DNA of 64,000 nt from Gaiellasilicea sp963765705 (GTDB lineage Bacteria > Actinomycetota > Thermoleophilia > Gaiellales > Gaiellaceae), in contig CAVXXJ010000013.1 in NCBI GenBank assembly GCA_963765705.1, positions 186,001 to 250,000 on the forward strand. Direction: 5' to 3'. The notes under the pieces were generated by a model. The model had not been told where the DNA came from. It was given only the letters and a program-made list of their open reading frames with translations, and ran no database searches. Position 1 is the first letter of the stretch. Every line of letters begins with the position of its first letter. Shown here one piece after another: positions 27,773 to 36,021 of the stretch. The translations under genes and the position numbers were made by a program.

Positions 27773-29441
27773 ATGGCCACGCGTCCGCGGACCCGCAAGA
27801 TCGGCCGGCTGTCGGAAATCGCGCAGGTCGCGGTCCGGCACGGCTTCGGCTACTTCTTCGAGCGCCACAAGCTGACGGACATCCTGCCGTGGACGTCGCG
27901 CGAGGAGCTGGCACCCGGAGCGCCCGCGGTCGGCTCGGAGCGCGGCCGCCACCTGCGCGAGATGCTCGACGAGCTCGGGCCGACGTTCGTCAAGTTCGGC
28001 CAGCTGCTCTCGACGCGGCCCGACGTCGTGCCGCCGGACATCGTCGTCGAGCTCCGCGGCCTCCAGGACGACGTCCGGCCGTTCCCGTTCGCGCAGATCC
28101 GCGCAGGTGATCGAGGCGGAGCTCGGCCTGACGCTCGAGCAGGCGTTCCTCCGCTTCGACGAGCAGCCGATCGCGGCCGCCTCGATCGGCCAGGTGCATC
28201 GCGCGATGCTCCCGAACGGCGACGAGGTCGCGGTCAAGGTGCAGCGCCCGAACGCCCCGCGCCAGATCGAGTCCGATCTGGCGCTGCTCTACCAGGCCGC
28301 GCGCATGATCAAGGAGCGCGTCCGGGCGCTCGACTTCATCGACGCGCACGCGCTCGTCGACGAGTTCGCCCGCTCGATCCGGCAAGAGCTCGACTACAAG
28401 CTCGAGGCGCGGCACGCCGAGAACTTCCGCCGCAACTTCGCCGACTCGGAGCTCGTCGTCGTGCCGAAGGTCTACTGGGACTACTCGAGCGCCCGGATGC
28501 TGACGCTCGAGTTCCTCGAAGGCATCCAGCTCGCCGACCTCGCCGCTCGACACGACCTCCCTGGAGGAGCGGCGCGCGCTCGCGTACCTGGTCACGCAGA
28601 CGTGGATGGAGATGATCTTCGAGCACGGCTTCTTCCACGGCGACCCGCATCCCGGCGAACGTGCTCGTGCTCGACGGTGGCCGGATCGGGCTCGTCGACT
28701 TCGGGCTCGCCGGCAAGCTCACCGACGAGGACATGGCGCGGCTGACGCGGCTCTTCATCGACGCCGCGACCGAGAACGTGGACGCGCTCCCGCGCCGGCT
28801 CGCGGAGCTCGGCGTCCGCTATCCGAAGGAGCGCGAGGAGGAGTTCGCGACGCGCGCTGCGCGATCTCTTCTACCGCTACTTCGGCGCCAGCGTCCGCGA
28901 GATCGACCCGATCCAGGTGATCCGCGAGGCCTTCGGGTTGATCTACTCGATGAACCTGCAGCTGCCGACGCGATTCGTCCTGCTCGACAAGGCGATCGCG
29001 ACGCTCGGCGCCGTCGGCGTCGACCTCTACGCGGACTTCAACGTCTTCGAGGTCGCGCAGCCCTACGCGCGGGCGCTGATGCTCGAGCGGTTCACGCCGG
29101 CGCGGCTTGCGTCACGCGCGCAGAAGGAGGGGCGGGAGCTGCTCGGGATCGCGCACGACCTGCCGTACCAGATCCACGACGTGCTCCAGGAGGTGCGCGA
29201 CGGCCAGATCGAGGTCGGCTTCGTGCACAAGGGGCTGGACGAGTTCATGCACAAGCTCGACGTCGCGATCAATCGCGTCGTCGTCGCGCTCGTCGTCGCC
29301 GGCGGCCTGCTCGGCTCGTCTCTGATCGGCATCCTCGCGACCGACGGGCCGCAGATCTTCGGGATCCACTTCCTCTCGGTGATCGGGTTCGTCGTCTCGG
29401 GGTTGCTCGGCGCGTGGCTGCTGATCGGCGTGCTGCGCTAG
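27773..29441 (+). CDS. ABC1/UbiB-family atypical kinase
   Basis: About 555 residues after removing four extra bases (near 28105, 28550, 28658 and 28858). The ABC1 signature KFGQLLSTRPDVVPPDIV is followed by AASIGQVHRA, the ATP-site Lys in VAVKVQRP, the catalytic HGDPHP segment and LVDFGLAGKL. Two membrane helices close the protein (VVVALVVAGGLLGSSLIGILA and FLSVIGFVVSGLLGAWLLIGVL). Relatives support ubiquinone biosynthesis or other isoprenoid-lipid homeostasis; in actinobacteria the target is probably menaquinone or another lipid, which is inference. Confidence 0.88.
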
Positions 29442-29450
29442 CGGCCGGCT

Positions 29451-30389
29451 CTAGGGTTGTAGCGACTCGACTGCGCCGCTGACGGTGAGCCCTGGCTCCG
29501 GCCCGCCGGCGACCGCGTAGACGCGGCCGGCGTGCGCGACCACGCCGAGGCCGTGCCTGGGAGACGGGAGGTCGGCGAGGCGGCGCCAGCCGCTTCGTCC
29601 GAAGCTCGTAGGCGTAGACGCGATCGGATCGTTCCCTGGGGCTGCTCGCCGCCGATCGAGACGATGCGGCCGTTCACGTGAGTTGCGCCCGGTGCCGCCG
29701 CGCGCCTGCGGAACCGGCGCGAGCCTCGTCCACCGTCGCGTCCTCGAGTCGTAGCTCTCGAAGCGCGCCGTGTTCGTGTCGATGCCGGCGCTGCGGCCGC
29801 CGAGCGCGAAGACGCGCGTGCCCACGGCCGCTGCGGCGAGATGCTCGCGAGGAGCCGGGGCCGGCGAGCCTGCGCCCAGCGTCCGGTGCGCAGGTCGAGC
29901 GCGAAGGCGATGCGGGCCAGCGAGCGGCGGCCGTCGACGCCGCCGAGGACGTAGAGCCTGCCGCCCGCAATCGCGGCCGCGGCGGCGGCGCGGGCGTCCG
30001 GAAGCGGCGCGAGGCGGCGCCAGCTCCCGGCTTCGAGCAGCGAACGCAGTCTTGAGCGGAGCGCGGTCGCCGCCGTAGCCGCCGACGACGTAGACGCGTC
30101 CGTTCGCGCTCGCCGCCGCTGCGTGGTCGACCGCGACGGGCAGGTCGGGCAGCCGCCGCCAGCGGTTGGCGGCGATCGAGTAGGCGTCGACGCGTGCGGA
30201 GTTGCCGCCGTTCGCGGTGAAGCCGCCCACGACGATGATCTCGCCACGGGCGACGCCCGCCGCGACCTCGGTGCGCGGCTCCGGGAGGGGTGCGTGGCTC
30301 TGCCAGGGGGCAGCGGCAGCGGCGGCGACGGGCACTGCCCAGATCAGCCAGGTGGGGAGCGATCGTCGCAGAATCGTTGGAAAGGACAT
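29451..30389 (-). CDS. Secreted Kelch-repeat beta-propeller protein, frame-broken
   Basis: About 310 residues. A signal peptide (RRSLPTWLIWAVPVAAAAAA) precedes five to six Kelch repeats. Each has a GG pair and a distal Trp or Tyr (for example GEIIVVGGFTANGGNSARVD, GRVYVVGGYGGD, LYVLGGVDGRRSLARI, RVFALGGRSAGIDTNTARF, GRVYAVAGGPEP). At least three frame breaks occur (near 30045, 29880-29850 and 29690-29620). Predicted extracytoplasmic propeller, possibly carbohydrate- or protein-binding. Divergent from an orphan response regulator. Confidence 0.75.
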   Translation of the reverse strand: MSFPTILRRSLPTWLIWAVPVAAAAAAPWQSHAPLPEPRTEVAAGVARGEIIVVGGFTANGGNSARVDAYSIAANRWRRLPDLPVAVDHAAAASANGRVYVVGGYGGDRAPLKTAFAARSRELAPPRAASGRPRRRRGRDCGRQALRPRRRRRPPLAGPHRLRARPAHRTLGAGSPAPAPREHLAAAAVGTRVFALGGRSAGIDTNTARFESYDSRTRRWTRLAPVPQARGGTGRNSRERPHRLDRRRAAPGNDPIASTPTSFGRSGWRRLADLPSPRHGLGVVAHAGRVYAVAGGPEPGLTVSGAVESLQP

Positions 30390-30413
30390 CTTTCGATCCC
30401 GAAATCGCGTTGC

Positions 30414-30419
30414 TAGCTT
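30414..30419 (+). promoter_or_regulatory. Leaderless -10 box (TAGCTT)
   Basis: TAGCTT is at -12 to -7 of ATG 30426. Confidence 0.5.
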
Positions 30420-30425
30420 CAAAGC

Positions 30426-31100
30426 ATGACAGCCGCGCTGCTGCTGGCCGAGCCGGAGCCCGCCACACGGGGCTATCTCGAGCGGCAGCTGGCCAACGAC
30501 GGCTTCCATGTGTTGCAGGCCGCGTTCGGCGGCGAGGCGCTCGCCCTCGCGGAGCGCACGCGGCCCGACCTCGTTCTCTGCTCCGAGCTCGACCTCTGCG
30601 CTCGGCTCCGGGAGGGCGAGCCGGGACGGACGTGGAACCGCGACGTCCCGGTGATCGTGCTCGGCCCGGAGGACGCAGATGCGGTCGACCGTGTCCGTGC
30701 CTTCCAGCGCGGCGCCGACGACTACCTGCACCGGCCCGTCGTCTACGACGAGCTGCTCGCACGCATTCGGGCGGTGCTGCGCCGCACGTCGCCGCCCGCG
30801 GCGGAGATCGTCGAGATCGGCGACCTGACGGTCGACCGGCTCGCCCGCGTCGTCGCCGTCCGCGGCGAGACGGTGCACCTGGCCGGGAAGGAGTTCGAGC
30901 TCCTCTCGGCGCTCGCCGACGAGCCGTCTCGCGTCTTCACGAAGGACGAGCTTCTCCGGGATGTCTGGGGCTACAGCTCCTTCACCCGGACGAGGACGCT
31001 CGACTCACACGTCTCCCGGCTGCGGCAGAAGCTCGAGCTCGAACCCGACGACCGCTTCGTCGTCAACGTCTGGGGGGTGGGCTACAAGCTCGTGGATTGA
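30426..31100 (+). CDS. OmpR-type response regulator with degenerate receiver
   Basis: 224 residues, intact. The winged-helix DNA-binding domain is canonical (AGKEFELLSALADEP, RTRTLDSHVSRLRQKLE, VWGVGYKLVD). The receiver has lost its chemistry. The acidic pair region reads AEPEPATR, the phosphoacceptor position in PDLVLCSELD is not Asp, the Thr position reads VLGPEDAD, and the Lys position is Arg in DYLHRPV. There is no histidine kinase next to it. It is therefore probably a phosphorylation-independent regulator, comparable in principle to GlnR-type atypical regulators of actinobacteria. Targets unknown; the divergent Kelch gene is a candidate. Confidence 0.85.
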   Translation: MTAALLLAEPEPATRGYLERQLANDGFHVLQAAFGGEALALAERTRPDLVLCSELDLCARLREGEPGRTWNRDVPVIVLGPEDADAVDRVRAFQRGADDYLHRPVVYDELLARIRAVLRRTSPPAAEIVEIGDLTVDRLARVVAVRGETVHLAGKEFELLSALADEPSRVFTKDELLRDVWGYSSFTRTRTLDSHVSRLRQKLELEPDDRFVVNVWGVGYKLVD

Positions 31101-31136
31101 CGCCGAGCGACGGTCCTAGTTTTCCGTCGGTTCCCG

Positions 31137-31934
31137 TCAGCGGCGCCGGAGCGCGGAGATCCCGCTCGCCGCGACGAAGGTCGCCGCCGCGATCAGGACG
31201 ATCGTCCCGCCGGGCGGTAGGTCGGCGTAGTAGGCGATCGTCAGCCCGCCGAGGACGCTGGCGAGGCCGATCGCCATCCCGAGCAGCAGCGTCGAGCGCA
31301 TGCTGCGGGCGATCCGCGTCGCCGCGATCACGGGCAGCACCATCAGCGCGGCGATCAGGAGGATGCCGACGATTCGCATCGAGACGGCCACCGTTGTCGC
31401 CGCCAGCACCGCCAGGACGACGTTGAGAAACGCGACCGGCACCCCGGCGACGCGTGCGCCTTCCTCGTCGAGCGCGACCGCCGCGAGCGCGCGATAGAGG
31501 AGCGCGATCGTCGTCAGCCCGCCGATTCCCAGAGCCGCGACGAGGGCGAGGTCGGTACCGGTCGTCGTCAGGATCGAGCCGAACAGAAAGCCGAAGAGGT
31601 TGACGTTGAGCGCTCCCGCCATCGAGATCAGGACGACGCCGGCCGCGATGCCCGTGTAGAACACGAGCGCGAGCGCCTGGTCGCCGGCCGTGTGCTTGCG
31701 GGCACGCAGCCACTCGATCGCGCCCGCTCCGCCGATCGAGGCGATCAGCGCCGTCAGCACCGGCGGCAGCCCGAGCAGGTACCCGGCCGCGACTCCCGCG
31801 AACGCGACGTGGCCGATTCCGTCGCCGATCAGGCTGAGCTGCCGCTGGACGAGGAAGAAGCCGACCGCCGGCGCAAGCAGGCCGACGATCGCGCCGGCGG
31901 CGAAGGCGAGCCGCATGAACTCGAGCTCAAGCAT
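31137..31934 (-). CDS. znuB: Zinc ABC transporter permease
   Basis: 265 residues, intact, with eight or more hydrophobic segments. The family core FFLVQRQLSLIGDGIGHVAFAG, LRARKHTAGDQALALVFYTG and RIVGILLIAALMVLPVIAA is clear. It forms the membrane channel of the Zn(II) importer with ZnuC and ZnuA. The start overlaps znuC by 8 nt. Mn or Fe transport is possible in this family, but the adjacent Zur-type regulator favours zinc. Confidence 0.92.
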   Translation of the reverse strand: MLELEFMRLAFAAGAIVGLLAPAVGFFLVQRQLSLIGDGIGHVAFAGVAAGYLLGLPPVLTALIASIGGAGAIEWLRARKHTAGDQALALVFYTGIAAGVVLISMAGALNVNLFGFLFGSILTTTGTDLALVAALGIGGLTTIALLYRALAAVALDEEGARVAGVPVAFLNVVLAVLAATTVAVSMRIVGILLIAALMVLPVIAATRIARSMRSTLLLGMAIGLASVLGGLTIAYYADLPPGGTIVLIAAATFVAASGISALRRR

Positions 31935-32646
31935 GGCTGTGAGACGGGTCGTGCCAGACGCCAGGCAGCTTCTCGGGCGGGCCGTCGAAGACGATGCCGC
32001 GGCGGACGAGGACGAGCCGCTCGACGAAGCTCTCGACGGCCCCGAACTCGTGCGAGACGTAGAGGACGGTGACCGCGAGCTCGCGGTGCAGGCGGTCCAG
32101 CAGGCCCGCGAGCGCGTCCTGGGCCTCGACGTCGACGCCGGTGGTCGGCTCGTCCAGGACGAGCAATGACGGCTGGCCGGCGAGCGCCTTCGCGATGAAC
32201 GCCCGCTGCTGCTGGCCGCCCGAGAGGGTGCGCAGCGGGAGGTCGGCGCTGGCGCCCAGGCCGACCCGGTCGATCGCGTCGGTGACGATGGCGCGGTCGC
32301 GACGGCGCAACGGCCCGAGCAAGCCGCCGGACGCCAGCCGGCCCGCGGACACGACCTCGCGCACGGTCGCGGGCGCGTCGACGCCGAGTTGCGAGCGCTG
32401 CGCGAGATAGCCGAGCGTGGCGCGACCGGAGAACCTTGCCGCCGGCTCGCCGAAGAGGAGAGCCTCGCCAGACGATGGACGCTCGAGGCCGAGCGCCAGC
32501 CGCATCAGGGTCGTCTTGCCGCCGCCGTTCGGGCCTGCGATCGCGACGAACTCGCCCGCCTCGACGGAAAGGCTGACGTGCTCGACGACGGGCTGCCCGC
32601 CGTCGTAAGCGAACGAGACGTCACGCAGCTCGATCGCTACCGGCAA
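31927..32646 (-). CDS. znuC: Zinc ABC transporter ATP-binding protein
   Basis: 239 residues, intact. Walker A GPNGGGKTTL, Q-loop YLAQRSQLG, signature LSGGQQQRAFIAKAL, Walker B LLVLDEPTTGVD and the switch His in YVSHEF are present. The TTG start at 32646 overlaps the znuA stop by 10 nt. The C-terminus ends in a His-containing tail (HDPSHSHA). Energises zinc import with ZnuB. Confidence 0.93.
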   Translation of the reverse strand: MPVAIELRDVSFAYDGGQPVVEHVSLSVEAGEFVAIAGPNGGGKTTLMRLALGLERPSSGEALLFGEPAARFSGRATLGYLAQRSQLGVDAPATVREVVSAGRLASGGLLGPLRRRDRAIVTDAIDRVGLGASADLPLRTLSGGQQQRAFIAKALAGQPSLLVLDEPTTGVDVEAQDALAGLLDRLHRELAVTVLYVSHEFGAVESFVERLVLVRRGIVFDGPPEKLPGVWHDPSHSHA

Positions 32647-33488
32647 CCCAGAGCCTCCCTCAGCGCCGCGAGGTTCTCGCGCATGACGGAGAAGTAGTCG
32701 TCGCCCGCCGCGATCTGCTCCTCGGTCAGCCCTTCGAGTGGGTTGAGCACGGCGGTCGTCGCGCCGACCTCGCGTGCGACGGTCTCGGCGAGCCGAGGTG
32801 ACACGAGCGTCTCGAAGAAGATCGTCGTCGCCCTGGTCGCGCGCACCTGCTGTACGACCCGCTCGAGGACGCGAGGCGTCGGCTCGGCCTCCGGTGACAT
32901 GCCCGTGATCGCGACCTCCTTCAGCCCGTAGCGCTCGGCCAGATAGCCGAACGCCGCGTGGCTCGTGACGAACTCGGTCGCGGTCGCAGTCGGAGAGGCC
33001 TGCATGGAGCTCGCGATCCAGAGAGATGAGCCTGGCCGCGAACCGCTCGGCCTCGGGACGGCGGTCGAGCGCTTCCCCGATCCGCAGGGCGACTGCGGCG
33101 TACGCACTGGATCGAGCCAGACGTGGGGGTCGAGGTCACGCTCCTCGCCGCGCATCCGTAGCGCTAACCCGGCAAGGACGTCGACACCGTTCGCCGACGT
33201 GGACTCGATCGCGTCGTCGAGGGCCGGCTGGAAGCGAGCGCCGAAGTACAGGACGAGGCCGGCGTCCGCGATCGTGCGCACGTCGCTGCCGGAGAGCTCG
33301 AGGTCGTGCGGTTCGACCCCGGGCGGGGTCAGATTTCGAACGTCGATGCCCGGTCCTCCGATCTCCTCGGCTGCGAACGCCAGCGGATAGAACGACGCCA
33401 CGACCGTGTGACCCTTGGAGCTCGAGCTGCCGCCGCATCCGGCCACTGCAGCAGCCAGGGTGAGAGTGAGAACAATTCTCGTTTTCAC
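32637..33488 (-). CDS. znuA: Zinc-binding lipoprotein of the ABC transporter, frame-broken
   Basis: Cluster 9 metal-binding protein. GTG at 33488, a signal peptide with lipobox AAVAGCGG (lipidated Cys near residue 18), then VVASFYPLAFAAEEIGG, PPGVEPHDLELSGSD, DPHVWLDPVR, FVTSHAAFGYLAERYGL and FFETLVSPRLAETVAREVG. The three His of PHD, PHVW and SHAA are the expected zinc ligands. The middle (about 33110-32975) is frame-broken by two or more compensating changes. About 283 residues. It lacks the long His-rich loop seen in Gram-negative ZnuA. Confidence 0.88.
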   Translation of the reverse strand: MKTRIVLTLTLAAAVAGCGGSSSSKGHTVVASFYPLAFAAEEIGGPGIDVRNLTPPGVEPHDLELSGSDVRTIADAGLVLYFGARFQPALDDAIESTSANGVDVLAGLALRMRGEERDLDPHVWLDPVRTPQSPCGSGKRSTAVPRPSGSRPGSSLWIASSMQASPTATATEFVTSHAAFGYLAERYGLKEVAITGMSPEAEPTPRVLERVVQQVRATRATTIFFETLVSPRLAETVAREVGATTAVLNPLEGLTEEQIAAGDDYFSVMRENLAALREALGCR

Positions 33489-33495
33489 GGAGTGA

Positions 33496-33527
33496 ACGTT
33501 AGCACGCCGATGAGAATCGGTATCATC
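33496..33527. promoter_or_regulatory. Divergent znuA/zur promoters with Fur-type operator
   Basis: The 15-mer TGAGAATCGGTATCA (33511-33525) matches the 7-1-7 Fur-family consensus at 11 of 14 informative positions, inside a longer dyad with GATGA and TCATC ends (33509-33527). The zur -10 TATCAT (33521-33526) lies within the operator. The znuA -10 TAACGT (33501-33496, minus strand) lies next to it. Both genes start 7 nt after their -10 box. Confidence 0.7.
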
Positions 33528-33533
33528 TTTTCG

Positions 33534-33980
33534 ATGGCGACCGTCCGGAGCTGGCGCGAGCACACGGAGGAGGCCCTGCGGGACGCGGGCTTCCGCGCCG
33601 GCGGTGCGCGTGCAGCCGTGCTCGACCTGATGGCGGGTCAGGACTGCTGTGCCAGTGCGCAGGAGATCCACGAGACGCTGCGGGGCAAGAGTCGCTCGGT
33701 CGGGATCGCGTCCGTCTACCGCGTCCTCGACGTGCTCGCCGAGCTCCGGCTGGTGCAGCGCGTCGACGTGGGCGACGGGATCGCCCGCTTCGAGCCCACC
33801 CTTCCCGACGGTGACCACCACCATCACGTCGTCTGCGACGACTGCGGCAAGGTCGAGCCGTTCTCCGACCCCTCGCTCGAGACTGCGATCGCGCGGGCGT
33901 CCAAGCGGCTCGGCTACAGCGTCGACGCGCACGAGGTCGTCCTGCGCGGCGAGTGCGGCGACTGCCGCGAACCCTCCTAG
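33534..33980 (+). CDS. zur: Zinc uptake regulator, Fur family
   Basis: 148 residues from ATG 33534, intact. The winged helix has GGARAAVLDLMAGQ and SVGIASVYRVLDVLAELRLV. The regulatory metal site HHHHV and the structural zinc site CDDCGK with CGDC (two Cys pairs) are present. Represses zinc uptake when zinc is replete. An in-frame ATG upstream at 33510 lies inside the operator and is disfavoured. The call of Zur rather than Fur rests on the divergent znu genes. Confidence 0.88.
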   Translation: MATVRSWREHTEEALRDAGFRAGGARAAVLDLMAGQDCCASAQEIHETLRGKSRSVGIASVYRVLDVLAELRLVQRVDVGDGIARFEPTLPDGDHHHHVVCDDCGKVEPFSDPSLETAIARASKRLGYSVDAHEVVLRGECGDCREPS

Positions 33981-34148
33981 TAGGAGGGTTTGGCGAAATA
34001 TCAGCTGAGTCGCCGGGCCGCGCTGGACGCCCCGATGCGGCGGCCTCAGTCGCGCCGATAGCAGCAGCTATCGGCGACTCCCTGCGTCCTTGCCTCGGAA
34101 CGCCCAGCGCACCCCGGCAACGAGCGAGATTCCACCAAACCCTCCTAG
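33971..34148. repeat. Palindromic repeat element, copy A (zur/ogt)
   Basis: Nested inverted repeat filling the gap between convergent zur and ogt. Outer arms TAGGAGGGTTTGG (33981-33993) and CCAAACCCTCCTA (34135-34147) pair perfectly. A second arm pair GCCGGGCCGCGCTGG / CCCAGCGCACCCCGGC lies inside. The core hairpin is CCGATAGC-AGCA-GCTATCGG. The core (34035-34095) is nearly identical to copy B at 53134-53193, including CCTCAGTCGCG and CTCCCTGCGTCCT. The 11 bases AACCCTCCTAG flank both ends (33970-33980 and 34138-34148). Confidence 0.75.
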
Positions 34149-34707
34149 AGCATCGCGCCCTCGAGCCGGAGCAGGCGCTCCTTCACGTCGAGCCCGCCGC
34201 CGTAGCCGGTCAGGCTGCCGTTTGCGCCGATGACGCGATGGCACGGAAGCACGATCGGGATCGGGTTGCGGTTCATCACCGTGCCGACGGCGCGGGCCGC
34301 GCGTGGGGCCCCGACCCGGCCGGCCAGCGTGCCGTAGGTCGTCGTCTGCCCGTAGGGGACGCGGGCGAGCTCATCGAGCACCTGCCGGGCGAACGGGTGC
34401 TGCGCCGCGGAGATCGACATCGAGCTCGAACGCGTCGCGCCGTCCCTCGAAGTACTCGTCGAGCTGGCGGCGCGCGTTGTCGACGGTCGATGCCGAGCGA
34501 AGCACGCGCGGGCCGAACGACACGGGCGAGGTGGTCGAGGTGCTGCTCCGGCTCGGCGTCGAAGAAGATGCGGCAGAGGCCGCGGTCGGACGCGGCGACG
34601 AGCAGCGCGCCGATCGGCGACTCGACGATGTCGAAGCCGACGTCGAGGAGGCCCTCCGCGGCCGCGGCCGCGCGGAAGCGGTGGTCGAGATCAGGCGAGA
34701 CGGTCAT
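34145..34707 (-). CDS. ogt: Methylated-DNA-[protein]-cysteine S-methyltransferase
   Basis: Suicide repair of O6-alkylguanine. The catalytic motif is PIVLPCHRVIGANGSLTGYGGG, and VPYGQTTTYGTLAGRVGAPRAARAVG is the DNA-binding helix-turn-helix. The N-terminal part (VESPIGALLVAASDRGLCRI) fits the family. Two extra bases break the frame (near 34530 and 34425). About 187 residues. The ATG has a GGGAGGA ribosome site, and ATGA overlaps the upstream sigma-factor stop, so the two are one operon. Confidence 0.9.
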
Positions 34708-35174
34708 GGATCCTCCCGGATCTGCAGACGACGGACTCCGGACGAGGCGGCCTGGCGGGCAGCCTCGGGCGTGGAGCCCAGTGCGTCTGCGATGTCGTCG
34801 TAGGAAAGGTCGTAGGCGTAGCGGAGCACGAGCGCCGCGCGCTCGGTGGGTGGCAGGCCGTCGGCGAGGTGCTCGATCTGAGCGTAGGCGGGACGCCCGT
34901 CCTCGACCGGCAGCTCCGGCAGCTCGTGTGCCGTGGGCCGTGCCCGCCTGCTCGTATCGATCACGATCCGGGCGGCGATGGTCAGCACCCAGGCCCGCAG
35001 GTGGTCGCCGTGCTCGAGCCGGTCGTACGCTCGCAGAGCGCGCAGGAACGTCTCCTGGAACGCGTCCTCGGCGGCCTGTCCACCCATTCGCTTGCGGAGG
35101 AAGCCGAGGACGACGTCGCGGTGCTCGACGTAGAAACGCTCGAACGGAGGGACGGTGGCCACTGCTTCCATCAT
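34704..35174 (-). CDS. ECF-type RNA polymerase sigma factor
   Basis: 156 residues. Region 2 shows FYVEHRDVVLGFLRKRMGG and AEDAFQETFLRALRAYDRL followed by LRAWVLTIAARIVID. Region 4 shows LPPTERAALVLRYAYDLSYDDIA and SSGVRRLQIRED. No region 3, as expected for an ECF. It is coupled by ATGA to ogt, a pairing seen in other actinobacteria, so a role in an alkylation or DNA-damage response is possible. No anti-sigma gene is adjacent. Two adjacent ATG codons (35174, 35171) could start it. Confidence 0.87.
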   Translation of the reverse strand: MMEAVATVPPFERFYVEHRDVVLGFLRKRMGGQAAEDAFQETFLRALRAYDRLEHGDHLRAWVLTIAARIVIDTSRRARPTAHELPELPVEDGRPAYAQIEHLADGLPPTERAALVLRYAYDLSYDDIADALGSTPEAARQAASSGVRRLQIREDP

Positions 35175-35216
35175 CCCCTGTAACGCGGGACCGCCGGCAT
35201 CTGTGAGAGTTGCGTC

Positions 35217-36021
35217 GTGAAGGTCGCCGTCGTCGGTCACGTCGAGTGGATCGAGTTCCTCCGGGTCGAGGCCGTTCCGGCGCCCGGTGAGATCGTCGGA
35301 GTCCAGGAAACCTGGGAGGAACCGGCCGGCGGAGGCGGCGTCGCAGCGGTCGAGCTGGCGCGGCTTGCCGGTGAGGCAAGCCTCTACTGCCTCCTCGGCG
35401 GCGACGAGTTCGGGCAAGCAGGCTCGGGTCCGGCTCGAGGCCGCCGGCGTCCGCGTGCGCTCGCCGTCCACCGACGAGGCCCAGCGGCGCGGGTTCGTCT
35501 ACGTCGACGAGGTGGGGGAGCGGACGATCACCGTGATCGGCGAGAAGCCACGCCCGAAGGGTGGTGAGGGCACGCTCCCGTGGGAGGAGCTCGACGAGAC
35601 GGACGGCGTCTACTTCACGGCCGGCGACGCGGAGGCGGTGCGTCAGGCGCGCCGCGCCCGCGTCCTCGTCGCCACCGCCCGCGAGCTGCCGACGCTGCAT
35701 GCCGCAGGCGTGGAGCTCGATGCGCTCGTCGCGAGCGGGGAGGACGAGTCCGAGCGCTACCAGCCCGGCGACCTCGAGCCGCCGCCGAAGCTCGTCGTCT
35801 CGACGGCCGGCTCGCTCGGCGGCTGGGCTCAGCCGGGAGGCCCGTACAAGGCGGCTCCTTCGCCCGGGCCGTACGAGGATGCCTACGGCGCGGGCGATTG
35901 CTTCGCCGCCGGCCTCACCTACGCGCTCGCCACGGGGATGGAGGTTCAGGAGGCCCTCGTCTTCGCGTCGGAACGCGGGGCGCTCGCTCTGACCCGCAAG
36001 GGCGCAGGCCTCACGGGCTGA
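35217..36021 (+). CDS. PfkB-family carbohydrate kinase
   Basis: About 267 residues. The N-terminus VAVVGHVEWIEFLRVEAVP and EEPAGGGGVAAVELARLAG is the sugar-binding region, and the C-terminal YEDAYGAGDCFAAGLTYAL holds the catalytic Asp and anion hole. One extra G near 35412 (TTCGGC read as TTCGGGC) breaks the frame after LLGGDEFG. Substrate unknown; ribokinase-like sugars or nucleosides are typical. The end overlaps the convergent winged-helix gene by 11 nt. Confidence 0.85.

Noticed and set aside
33981..34148. Simple Rho-independent terminator between zur and ogt
   Set aside because: There is no T-tract on either side, the arms are 140 nt apart, and the core is shared with another locus; a plain terminator does not explain it.
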